A stretch of 32,858 nucleotides of DNA, taken from Pseudomonadota bacterium (lineage in GTDB: Bacteria; Myxococcota_A; UBA796; GCA-2862545). Below, piece after piece: positions 8,463-16,879 of this stretch. Position 1 is the first letter of the stretch; every line of letters begins with the position of its first letter. The stretch is from positions 1 through 32,858 of the forward strand of contig JAGSGY010000062.1 of assembly GCA_023954855.1 (NCBI GenBank). The letters run 5' to 3'. Under the pieces are notes generated by a model, which was given only the letters and a program-made list of their open reading frames with translations, did no database searches and was not told the origin of the DNA. The translations under genes were made by a program, and so were the position numbers.

Positions 8463-11000
8463 ATGAGTGAGCGCAGCGCCGCCAATCCGCTCTTTCTCGC
8501 CTTCGGGCGCTTCGTCATCGCCGCTCGCGTTCCGCTGATCGCGCTGACGCTGGTGATCACGGCCCTGTTTGCTGGGGCCTCGGCCAAGTACCTCGAGGTG
8601 AACAACACCACCGAGTACTTCGCCGTCGGCAATGCCGAGGTCTCTGACCGTCTCGAGGAGTTCCGCGACGACTTTGGCCGCGACGAGATGTACGCGGTGA
8701 TGATCGAAGGTGACGTCTTCTCTGTGCCCTTCCTCGACAAACTCGAGGTGCTGCACGCCGAGCTCGAAGACTTCGACATGGAGGTCGCAAGCCTCGGTGA
8801 GCGCCGCAAGGACCGCCTCGACTTCGACCCTGCCGTGACCGCAAAGGCGCCCGAGCCCGAGGTCGACGCCTTTGCCGACGACTTTGCCGACTTCGGCGGC
8901 TTCGGCGAAGAGGATGCCTGGGGAGATGAAGCCGGCGGAAGCCTGGTCGAGCAGGTCGTCAGCCTCGTGAACGCCCGCCAGACCGTGCCCACGGGGGACG
9001 GCATCGTCGTGCGCGGATTGCTCGAAGACCCCACCGCGAAAGAGGATCTTCCAGCCCTCAAGAAGCGCGTGCTGGCCGATCGAACCCTCGTCGGCAATCT
9101 CGTCGGAGAGAACGGAACGCACACGGTCATCATGGTGCGCACCGGCTTCATGAACGAGCTCGACAGCGGCCGCGTGGACGGCGCCATCGCAGAGCTGGCC
9201 GAGAAGCATGAGGGTCCCGGATTCAAGGTCACCGTCACCGGCACTCCGCACCTGAACCAGTCGCTGAACAGCATGGTCACCTCGGACATGAAGCGCTTGG
9301 TCGTCGCGGCCGCCATCGTGATGACCTTGCTGCTCATCGCGCTGTTCCGGCATCCCGTCGGCGTCTTCGGCCCGTTCTTCGTCGTGGCCATGGCCTCGAT
9401 CTGGACCCTGGGTGCGATGGCGCTCTACGGCGCTCCGATCACGCTGGTCTCGAACGTCCTCCCGGCCTTCCTCGCCGCGGTCGGTCTCGGCGACTCGATT
9501 CACATCCAGAGCGTGTTTCGAGAGGCCCGCAATCAAGGGCTCTCAGCCCGAGAGTCCGTGCTGGCCGCCATCGGAAGCACGGGCACCCCCGTGGTCTTCA
9601 CAACGATCACGACCATGGCCGGTCTCGCCTCGTTCCGCTTTGCCGGCACCGTCGCCATTCAGGAGATGGGCCTGTTCGGCGCCTTTGGCGTCAGCGTGGC
9701 GATGCTCCACAGCCTGGTGTTCTTGCCCGCGGTGCTGTCCTTCCTCGAGAAGGGAAACCTCGGCGGCGGAGTCGTCGAAGAAGGCGAGCGCAAGCCCGAC
9801 ACCATCGACACCGTGCTCGCCTGGTCGGGCGGCCTGTCGAACACCCCGGCGCGAAGGGTCCGCACCCTCGTCGGCGCCGCCCTGCTGGTCATCATCGCCG
9901 TGGTCGGCATGTCGAAGCTGCGCGTGTACCACAACCCGCTGGTCTGGCTTGGCCCCGAGAGCGAGACCACCATCGGCGTCAACACCATGGACGCCGAGGT
10001 CGGCGGCACCACCACCGTCACATTGCTTCTCGAAGCGGACGGCGAAAACGGACTCAAGGACCGCGACTTCCTGGCCGCCGTCGACGAGCTCACGACCCAC
10101 GCGAGTGAGTGGGTCCACCCCGATTATGGGTCCCCCATCGTCACCTCTTCGACCAGCCTCGCGGACCTCGTCAAAGAGACGAACCGGGCGCTTCACGGCG
10201 GTGATGAGTCCTACTACGTCGTCCCCGAGGACCAGCGCGCAGCCGCCGATGCCCTGCTGTTATTCGAGCAAGCCAGCCCAACGGAGCTCCAGCGCATTGC
10301 CACCGCAGATCTGCGGAAGACGCACCTGACCATGCGGGTCGTATGGCTAGACGCGTCTGGCTACCTGCCGTTCATGGAACACCTCGAGGAAGGCGTTGAC
10401 CGCATCATCGGCGACAAGGCGACCTCTCGCTCGACGGGCTCCATTCTCACGGTCATCACCGTCGTGAACACCATTCTCCACGACCTGATGATGAGCTTTG
10501 GCATGGCCCTTCTCGCAATCACGATGATGATGGTCATCCTGCTCCGCGACGTGCGCCTCGGTCTGGTCGCCATGGTGCCGAACCTCATGCCCATCGTCTT
10601 CATCATGGGTTTCATGGGGTACATGGGCATCACCATCGACCTGACGAACCTGCTGATTGCCTCGATCGTCATCGGCATCGCCGTCGATGACACCATCCAC
10701 TTCCTGTACCAGTTCCAGGCCGGTCACAAGGCCTTCGGCGACGTCGAGAAGGCCATCGACCACGCCATGGAGCACGCAGGCCGCGCGATGGTCAGCACCT
10801 CCATCGTGCTTACGCTCGGCTTCGGCGTCTACATGGCCTCGTCGCTGGTCAGCATGCAGCGCTTCGGCCTTCTGGTCGGATTCACCTGCGTGATGGCCCT
10901 GTTCGTCGACCTGATCATCGCACCCGCACTGCTTCGCACCCTCTACGCCACCTCGTCCCCGGGAGCCGAAAATGCCCACGTTCCGCAGCCTGCCAAGTAA
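8463..11000 (+). CDS. RND/MMPL-family inner-membrane transporter
   Basis: The 845-residue protein shows the duplicated RND architecture: TM1 at about 20-40, a periplasmic domain to about 275, TM2-TM6 at about 278-428, TM7 at about 467-482, a second periplasmic domain to about 655, and TM8-TM12 at about 670-828. Proton-relay-like acidic residues lie in GLGDSIHI (341-348) and GIAVDDTIHF (738-747). Members of this branch (MMPL, HpnN, predicted RND exporters) move lipids or hydrophobic molecules with the proton gradient. An unusual acidic/aromatic stretch, FADFGGFGEEDAWGDEAGG (141-159), sits in the first periplasmic domain. The downstream genes encode a periplasmic LolA-like protein (29-base overlap) and an outer-membrane barrel, so it probably drives transport across the periplasm. 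GGAG is about 11 bases before the ATG. The substrate is unknown. Confidence 0.92.
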   Translation: MSERSAANPLFLAFGRFVIAARVPLIALTLVITALFAGASAKYLEVNNTTEYFAVGNAEVSDRLEEFRDDFGRDEMYAVMIEGDVFSVPFLDKLEVLHAELEDFDMEVASLGERRKDRLDFDPAVTAKAPEPEVDAFADDFADFGGFGEEDAWGDEAGGSLVEQVVSLVNARQTVPTGDGIVVRGLLEDPTAKEDLPALKKRVLADRTLVGNLVGENGTHTVIMVRTGFMNELDSGRVDGAIAELAEKHEGPGFKVTVTGTPHLNQSLNSMVTSDMKRLVVAAAIVMTLLLIALFRHPVGVFGPFFVVAMASIWTLGAMALYGAPITLVSNVLPAFLAAVGLGDSIHIQSVFREARNQGLSARESVLAAIGSTGTPVVFTTITTMAGLASFRFAGTVAIQEMGLFGAFGVSVAMLHSLVFLPAVLSFLEKGNLGGGVVEEGERKPDTIDTVLAWSGGLSNTPARRVRTLVGAALLVIIAVVGMSKLRVYHNPLVWLGPESETTIGVNTMDAEVGGTTTVTLLLEADGENGLKDRDFLAAVDELTTHASEWVHPDYGSPIVTSSTSLADLVKETNRALHGGDESYYVVPEDQRAAADALLLFEQASPTELQRIATADLRKTHLTMRVVWLDASGYLPFMEHLEEGVDRIIGDKATSRSTGSILTVITVVNTILHDLMMSFGMALLAITMMMVILLRDVRLGLVAMVPNLMPIVFIMGFMGYMGITIDLTNLLIASIVIGIAVDDTIHFLYQFQAGHKAFGDVEKAIDHAMEHAGRAMVSTSIVLTLGFGVYMASSLVSMQRFGLLVGFTCVMALFVDLIIAPALLRTLYATSSPGAENAHVPQPAK

Positions 11001-11793
11001 GGTCCTGCTCGCAAGCCTGCTCTGGGCGAGCACCCTCGCCTCGGCTGTCGAGCCGACCGAGACCGACCCGAACGTCATCATGGACGCAGTCACGGCGCAG
11101 GACACCGGCGACAAGCAGAAGTCGCGCGTGCACATCACGATTATCGACAAGGCCGGCCGCGAGCGCACGCGCTCCATCGTCACCCGCGCCATGGACTTCG
11201 ATGGCGGCAGCAAGCAGCTGATGCTCTTCGAGGGCCCGGCCGACGTGCGCAACGCTGGCCTGCTGTCGATCAACCACGACGATGCCTCGAAGAACGATGA
11301 CCAGTGGCTCTACCTGCCGAGCTTGGCGAAGACCTCGCGCATCAGCGGCGCAGACCGCTCCGGCTCGTTCATGGGCACCGACCTGACCTACGCAGACATG
11401 GGTGACCGCGACACCGAGAACTACGACTACACCTTGGTTCAGGGCTCGGCGACCGTGGACGGCGACGACTGCTGGGTCATCGAGTCGCGGCCGAACGCCG
11501 ATGAAGCCTCGGAGACTGGCTACGTGAAGTCACACACCTGGATCAGCAAGAGCAAGCTGATTCCGGTACAAGTCAAGGCATGGGTCCTCGAAGGCAAGAA
11601 GCTGAAGTACACGAAGTTCGGCGAAATCCAGCAGATCAACGGCATCTGGGTTCCGCACCGCATCGTCGTGCGCACGGTCAAGGGCACTGAAGTGCAGTCG
11701 ACCTCGACCCTCGTGTTCTCAGAGATCGCCTTCGACCAGGAAGATGTCGTGTCCAGCGACTTCACCGAACGCCGCCTCGAGCAGGGCCTGTGA
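10972..11793 (+). CDS. Periplasmic LolA-like outer membrane lipoprotein-sorting family protein
   Basis: The 273-residue precursor begins with a signal peptide (MPTFRSLPSKVLLASLLWASTLASA, cleavage near A25). The mature part has the pattern of the LolA_like family (Pfam PF17131): SRVHITIIDKAGRERTRSIVTRAM, then QLMLFEGPADVRNAGLLS, then DDQWLYLPSLAKTSRISG and SGSFMGTDLTYADM. This fold is an open beta-barrel with a hydrophobic cavity that carries a lipid or lipoprotein through the periplasm, and members are often found beside RND genes. The ATG overlaps the RND gene by 29 bases with GGAG 6 bases upstream, and the stop overlaps the next start by 4 bases, so the three are probably made as one unit. 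It probably hands a hydrophobic substrate between the RND pump and the barrel protein. Confidence 0.9.
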   Translation: MPTFRSLPSKVLLASLLWASTLASAVEPTETDPNVIMDAVTAQDTGDKQKSRVHITIIDKAGRERTRSIVTRAMDFDGGSKQLMLFEGPADVRNAGLLSINHDDASKNDDQWLYLPSLAKTSRISGADRSGSFMGTDLTYADMGDRDTENYDYTLVQGSATVDGDDCWVIESRPNADEASETGYVKSHTWISKSKLIPVQVKAWVLEGKKLKYTKFGEIQQINGIWVPHRIVVRTVKGTEVQSTSTLVFSEIAFDQEDVVSSDFTERRLEQGL

Positions 11794-13685
11794 GTCCACT
11801 CCTCCTCGTACTGGCGAGCTTGGCCCCCGTGTGGGCCGAGACGCCGGTCGTGGAGGAACCCGCCTCGCCCGTCTGGACGGAGGATGCCGGCGAGGCCTCT
11901 TCGTCGGTCGAGGACTCACCCTGGCAGACCGCGGGCCCCTGGGACGTGCCGACCCTCATCGAAGGCCCGCCCACCCCACTTCGCAGCCCGATCAACATCG
12001 CACCTTGGTGGCTGCGCGAGCCGCCAAACCCGTGGGGAGTGGCTGCCGGCACTGCTGCGCCAGCCGAAGTCACCCCATGGACCGGCTCGGCGCCCACACC
12101 CGAGCCCGGCTGGGAGCAGGCCGCCGGCGCTGACGAAGCCGGTTGGGGAGACAGCCCAGCCGCCGATACCGCTGACGAAGCAGGCTGGGGCGACGCAGCC
12201 GATGAAGCCGGTTGGGGCGACGAAGCCGACGATGCCGGCTGGGGCGATGCCGGCGACACCGCTGGCTTTGGCGACGCCCCGCCCACGACGCCCGCCAAGA
12301 GTCGCAATCCGATGTTCACCTTCGGCGGTGCCCTCGAGACCCGCGAGTCTCTGTGGATGGAGCGCCTTGGCGAGACCCCACTGGCCTCGGCCAAGCAGTC
12401 TGTCGACCTCGAGGCACGCTTCAAGAAGGGCATCTTCCGGGGCAAAGCCGCCGTGCACGCCGAGGCCGACCTGGCCTACTGGTTCCCCCAGGACCGGTGG
12501 GACGGCATCATGGAGGACAAGCCGACCTTCCGCACCTACGGGCGCCAGCTCCTTCCGCGCGAAGTCTGGCTCTCCGCCTCTCCCGGCGACTTCGAGTTCA
12601 GCGCCGGGCGCCAGAAGGTGGCCTGGGGCGAGGGACTGCTGCTCTCGCCGATGGACGTCATCTCGCCGCGCGACATGCGCGAGCCGGGACTCGCCGACCT
12701 CGAGGACCTGCGCCTTCCGGTCACCATGGTCCGCGCCGGCTGGTATCCGGGCTCGCACCGCTTCGAGCTGTACTACGTCCCCGAGTTCGACATCGGCTTT
12801 CGCAGCCCGCCACAGGGCCCCTACGGCGGCATGACCGCGCTGGTGGACCAGGCCCCCGACATCAATCCGAGCGACCTCTTCGAAGACCCGACCGGCGGAC
12901 TGCTCGGCGGCCTCATCGACTACTTCTTCGGCGACGAGTTCGACGAGCAGGTCGAGACGCTGCTCACCGACAAGGCCTACACCTACGAGCACCAGCAGCC
13001 CCGTTGGAAGGCCTCACAGGCCCAAGTCTTCGGACGGTGGCGGTACAGCGGAAACGGCATCGACGTGGCGCTGTACGGCGGCACGCTCATCGACAAGCAA
13101 GGCGCGTTCAGCTTTCCCGAGCTTCAGACTTTCATCGACGAAGACGTGATTCGGCTCAAGGTCGACCACTACCGCTACAGCTCGTTTGGTCATTCCGGCG
13201 CCGCCCCCATCGACAAGCTGCTGTTGCGGTGGGAGCTCGCGGTCGACTTGAACAAGCCGTACAACACGGCCGACTGGGACGTCGCACCACCTGAATTGAG
13301 CGTAGGCCGCGGCGACCTAGCCACCGGCATGGTGGGTGTGGGCATGAACTACATCCCGAACACCACCGTGGACTTCGAGGTCAGCCAGGGCGTGTTCCTC
13401 AAGAACCCCGGCGAGCTCATCACCCCTGCAGACACCACCAACTGGGGCCTTCGGGTCGGTTGGACGGGCATGCGCGAACGGCTGCGCCTAGGCGCCACTG
13501 GCCTCGCCTTTGGAACCGATGGCCGCTACGGGTCGCTCGCTCGCCTCGACGCCTCTTACGCCCTGCGCGACGGCCTCTGGGCCACGGTGGGCGGAATCAC
13601 GTACCAGCCAGGTCGCGAGAACGGCCCGCTGATCGGACTCGACACCCACGACCAGCTGTTCGGTCAGCTTCGATGGTCGTTCTAG
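11790..13685 (+). CDS. Outer-membrane beta-barrel protein (DUF1302-like) with DEAGWGD repeat linker
   Basis: The 631-residue precursor starts at a GTG whose last three bases with the next A form the GTGA overlap with the previous stop. A short signal peptide (MSPLLLVLASLAPVWA) is followed by about 150 residues of acidic, Pro/Trp-rich linker. The linker includes a first copy of DEAGWGD (115-121) and then four 9-residue units (129-164). From about residue 175 alternating-hydrophobicity strands begin (FTFGGALETRESLW) and continue to the C-terminal FGQLRWSF, which ends in Phe as many outer-membrane barrels do. GRQKVAWGEGLLLSPMDVISPRDMREP (273-299) resembles the GRQ-x-x-WGE motif of DUF1302 and related porin-like proteins, which co-occur with RND genes in proteobacterial lipid and steroid clusters. 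It is probably the outer-membrane end of the export cassette. Family identity is moderate; the barrel assignment is strong. Confidence 0.82.
   Translation: MSPLLLVLASLAPVWAETPVVEEPASPVWTEDAGEASSSVEDSPWQTAGPWDVPTLIEGPPTPLRSPINIAPWWLREPPNPWGVAAGTAAPAEVTPWTGSAPTPEPGWEQAAGADEAGWGDSPAADTADEAGWGDAADEAGWGDEADDAGWGDAGDTAGFGDAPPTTPAKSRNPMFTFGGALETRESLWMERLGETPLASAKQSVDLEARFKKGIFRGKAAVHAEADLAYWFPQDRWDGIMEDKPTFRTYGRQLLPREVWLSASPGDFEFSAGRQKVAWGEGLLLSPMDVISPRDMREPGLADLEDLRLPVTMVRAGWYPGSHRFELYYVPEFDIGFRSPPQGPYGGMTALVDQAPDINPSDLFEDPTGGLLGGLIDYFFGDEFDEQVETLLTDKAYTYEHQQPRWKASQAQVFGRWRYSGNGIDVALYGGTLIDKQGAFSFPELQTFIDEDVIRLKVDHYRYSSFGHSGAAPIDKLLLRWELAVDLNKPYNTADWDVAPPELSVGRGDLATGMVGVGMNYIPNTTVDFEVSQGVFLKNPGELITPADTTNWGLRVGWTGMRERLRLGATGLAFGTDGRYGSLARLDASYALRDGLWATVGGITYQPGRENGPLIGLDTHDQLFGQLRWSF
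12132..12275 (+). repeat. 27-bp tandem repeats encoding DEAGWGDxA units
   Basis: Four contiguous 27-bp units starting at 12174 encode DEAGWGDAA, DEAGWGDEA, DDAGWGDAG and DTAGFGDAP. They are preceded by a further DEAGWGD copy at 12132 separated by seven residues. They lie in the periplasmic linker of the outer-membrane protein, between the signal peptide and the barrel. Confidence 0.85.
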
Positions 13686-13689
13686 AACG
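13678..13689. promoter_or_regulatory. Perfect 12-bp palindrome upstream of the kinase-ATPase gene
   Basis: CGTTCTAGAACG is a perfect palindrome spanning the stop codon (TAG at 13683-13685) of the barrel gene, about 50 bp before the kinase start. AT-rich palindromes of this kind are uncommon in this GC-rich region, so it may be an operator. A chance match cannot be excluded. Confidence 0.35.
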
Positions 13690-13741
13690 GTCGCGGTAGC
13701 ATCGCTCGGTAGGAGGTCGCCTGGAGACACAGGTCCCCGAC

Positions 13742-16700
13742 TTGATCGAGCGACTCGGCCGCGGCGCGATGGGCGAGGTGTGGCGGGGAGCTCTGGGCGG
13801 GCACCCGGTGGCGGTGAAGCGACTGCACCCCGAGCTCTCACGCAGACCCGAGCGGCGCGAGGCCTTCCTTCACGAAGTGCGCGCAGTGGCCCGCCTGCAC
13901 CACCCGGCACTGATCGCGGTCTACGACTACGGCATCGATGAGGGCGTGCCATGGATGGCGATGGAGTTGGCCAGCCAGGGAACGCTGGCCGCGCACCCGC
14001 CCGAGAGCTTCGCCGAGCTGCGCGAGCGGCTCCTCGTCACGCTGGACGCACTCGCTCACGCCCACGCCCACGACCTCACTCACCGCGACCTCAAGCCGAG
14101 CAACTTGCTGATCTGCGGCCACACGGATGCCCGCCCAGGGCTCAAGCTCGCCGACTTCGGTATCGCCCAGGCACTGGGTGCGGAGGACGCGCTCGCGCAC
14201 TCCGGCACGCCCCTGTACATGGCCCCCGAGCAGGTTCTCGGAGCCTGGCGGCAGGTGGGACCCTGGACGGATCTCTACGCTCTCGGATGCCTGGGCTTTC
14301 AGTTCGCAACAGGCTCCGCACCGTTTCGAGGCACGAGCGGCGAGCTGAGACGCGCGCATCTGAGCGCACCCGTGCCGAGGCTCCGGCCCCACTTTCCGGT
14401 CCCTGCCGGATACGAACCGTGGCTCAGGCGCCTCCTGATGAAGGCCCCCGCCGAGCGCTATCGATGCGCTGCCGATGCGGCGTGGGCACTCCGCCGCTTG
14501 GAGCACGCTGAAGCCGGACACGCCCAGCCCTCATGGCCCCTCGACGCGCCCACGCTCACCCACTTCGACGGCTCGGCCGTACTCGACGGGACGACGCTCG
14601 TCGGCACGCCGGACGCCGAGACAGAAGCCATGGCCATCGAGCGCGCACCATGGCCCTTGCAGGCTCCGCCCACCCTTCCCGTCACCGCCCATCGAGGCCT
14701 GGGCCTAGGCGTTGCCTCTCTGCGCGAAGTGCCGTTGGTGGGTCGCCAGCGCGAGACCTCCAAGCTGTGGGAACGGCTTTCCGAGGCACTCGAGGCCGAG
14801 GACACCAGGGTGGTCGTACTTCATGGGCCGCCAGACATCGGAAAGACCCGGCTGGCCCAATGGCTGGTGCGACAGGTGCGCGCGTGTGGTGGCGTCGGCT
14901 TGTTCGTCGATGCATCCGGGGTGGACCCGGTGGCTGAAGCCCTTCGCACCGCACTCCACAGTGATGGACTCAGCGACGATGCGCTCAGCGCACACCTCAA
15001 GGAGCGCACAGGCTCGGCGGGACTGGCCACGACGCTGACGCAAGACACCCGGAAGGTCGGAGAGATGTGGTCCGCACTGCGCGCCTGGGCCGAGGAACGC
15101 CCCCTCGTCATCGCGCTCGACCCCATCAGCCCCGATGCGATCGAGCTCGCGCGAGCCGCAACGGGCCACGGCGCCATCCTCCTCCTCACCGCGCGCGACA
15201 ACGACCTGGATGCCGCGCGACGTGAGGCGCTTGCCCACGCCTCGTTCATCCCCGTCGGCCCACTCGACGAACGCGACTGGACCGCACTTGCCGACGCCCA
15301 GATTGGCGTCTCCCACGCGCTGTCTGGTCGGCTTGCAGTGCTTTCCGAGGGGATCCCAGGCGTCGCGGAACGGTGGGTCTCCTCGTGGGTGGAGAACCAG
15401 CGCCTGCGCTCCGGAGACGGAGGACTGGAGCTCGACGAGACTGCCCTGCGCGCCGCAGCAGAACCGTCCAACTACTGGCTCCATCGAGTGCGGGCAGCGC
15501 TACAGGACCCTACCGACCAGCAGGAGGCTCTCGAGATTGCGGCGGCGCTGGGCGTACGGGTCGACCGTGAGCGCTGGCATGCTCTGATCGGTGGCACTCC
15601 CGAGGGGCTCGAGGGCGGGCTGGCGTCACGAGGGCTCATCCGACCGACCGGCACCGGCTTCGCGTTCGTACACCCCGGCATCACCGACGCCCTTCGACAC
15701 CTCGCGGGAGAGCGCTGGGCCACGCACCAAGCAAGCTGTGCCGCGACCGCAACCGACGACGAGAGCAAGGGCCGGCACTGGCTCGCAGCCCAGCAGCCTC
15801 GACAAGCCATCGCCCCGCTGCTGAGAGCCGCCCACCAACGGCATCTCCGCGGCCAGTTTCGCCGCGCGCGCGACTTGTACCAGGAGCGAACCGACGCGAT
15901 GCAGAGCGTCGGCATCGACGAGGACGACCCTCGTTGGGCCGATGGGTGGAACAAAGAGGCCATCACCTGGCGCATGCTCGGCGACTTCGACCGCTGCGTG
16001 GAGCTTGGAGGAGCCGTCGAGGCCCTGGGTAGGCGCATCGGCGAACCGTCGCTAATCGGAGACGGCCTAATCACGCAAGGCGTGGCGTTCGGCAACAGCG
16101 GCAAGCTCGCCGAGGGCCTCACCTGCCTCGACGCGGCCATCGGGCATCTCGAGGGTCGACCCGGCCGCCAGAGGGCTCACGTCGTGCGCGCCGGCATCCG
16201 CATCCTCGCCCGGCAGCTCGACGGGGCCGAAGCTGACTTGCAGACGGCGCTATCTGGCGAGCTCGCTCCCTACCTCAGGGCCGAGGCGCTGCGGCACCTT
16301 GGGGGCATCGGCTTTCTACGCGGCAACCCCGCCGACTTCGAAGCGCGCCTGACCGAAGCCATCGCTATCTACGAAGCCACGGGCGACCGTTGGGGCCAGG
16401 CCGTATCGGTCGGCGACCTGGGCGTCGTGGCGCACGTGCGCGGAGACCTCGACAAGGCCGAACAGTTCTACCGCCGTGCCATGGAGCTCTGGCAAGAAGT
16501 CGGCGGTCGAGACCAACTCATTGCGCAGAACAACCTCGCGATGGTGCAGGCCGCCACAGGGCGCTTTGCAGAAGCACTCCAGGGCTCAGCCTGGGTGGAG
16601 GCCCAGGCCAACAAGGTACAACTGACGCGGATCGTCGCTCCGAGCCACGCGGTTCAGCTGGTCGCGAGCGCTGGGCTCGGCGATGGCGCCAGCTTCGACG

Positions 16701-16861
16701 CCACGCTCGAGCGAACGAGGGCGCTCACCTCACCGAGTGTGGATGAAGACCTGCCACAGCTGGCCAAGGACGCCGCGGACCATTGGGACAAGCACGGCGA
16801 TCAGGCGCGGACACAAGCGGCGCTCGCACAGGCCGCGCACTGGGCGGCAGCGCTGGGGTAG
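13742..16861 (+). CDS. Ser/Thr protein kinase fused to AAA/STAND-like ATPase and TPR region
   Basis: This 1039-residue multidomain regulator has three parts. Residues 1-255 are a complete kinase domain: GRGAMGEV loop at 6-13, K26 in VAVKR, E45, HRDLKPSN at 114-121, DFG at 138-140, APE at 161-163. About residues 330-640 form a STAND/AAA-type ATPase beginning LVGRQRE (332-338), with Walker A GPPDIGKT at 362-369 and a Walker B-like LVIALDP. About 680-1039 are TPR-like helical repeats (LYQERTDAMQSVGI, LGVVAHVRGDLDKAEQFYRRAMEL). Such fusions are frequent in Myxococcota and probably sense a partner through the TPRs. The start is TTG at 13742; an in-frame CTG at 13721 lies 4 bases after GGAGG and would add seven residues (LETQVPD). 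The FHA-winged-helix gene follows 18 bases after the stop and is a likely target. No membrane segment. Confidence 0.9.
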   Translation: MIERLGRGAMGEVWRGALGGHPVAVKRLHPELSRRPERREAFLHEVRAVARLHHPALIAVYDYGIDEGVPWMAMELASQGTLAAHPPESFAELRERLLVTLDALAHAHAHDLTHRDLKPSNLLICGHTDARPGLKLADFGIAQALGAEDALAHSGTPLYMAPEQVLGAWRQVGPWTDLYALGCLGFQFATGSAPFRGTSGELRRAHLSAPVPRLRPHFPVPAGYEPWLRRLLMKAPAERYRCAADAAWALRRLEHAEAGHAQPSWPLDAPTLTHFDGSAVLDGTTLVGTPDAETEAMAIERAPWPLQAPPTLPVTAHRGLGLGVASLREVPLVGRQRETSKLWERLSEALEAEDTRVVVLHGPPDIGKTRLAQWLVRQVRACGGVGLFVDASGVDPVAEALRTALHSDGLSDDALSAHLKERTGSAGLATTLTQDTRKVGEMWSALRAWAEERPLVIALDPISPDAIELARAATGHGAILLLTARDNDLDAARREALAHASFIPVGPLDERDWTALADAQIGVSHALSGRLAVLSEGIPGVAERWVSSWVENQRLRSGDGGLELDETALRAAAEPSNYWLHRVRAALQDPTDQQEALEIAAALGVRVDRERWHALIGGTPEGLEGGLASRGLIRPTGTGFAFVHPGITDALRHLAGERWATHQASCAATATDDESKGRHWLAAQQPRQAIAPLLRAAHQRHLRGQFRRARDLYQERTDAMQSVGIDEDDPRWADGWNKEAITWRMLGDFDRCVELGGAVEALGRRIGEPSLIGDGLITQGVAFGNSGKLAEGLTCLDAAIGHLEGRPGRQRAHVVRAGIRILARQLDGAEADLQTALSGELAPYLRAEALRHLGGIGFLRGNPADFEARLTEAIAIYEATGDRWGQAVSVGDLGVVAHVRGDLDKAEQFYRRAMELWQEVGGRDQLIAQNNLAMVQAATGRFAEALQGSAWVEAQANKVQLTRIVAPSHAVQLVASAGLGDGASFDATLERTRALTSPSVDEDLPQLAKDAADHWDKHGDQARTQAALAQAAHWAAALG

Positions 16862-16879
16862 CGTGGCCCTGGAGCGCCC

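Noticed and set aside
8201-9536. Two long minus-strand open frames opposite the RND gene
   Set aside because: Their products are low-complexity (Ser/Thr- or Gly/Asp/His-rich) with no recognisable domain, and the plus-strand RND frame is complete with its transmembrane pattern.
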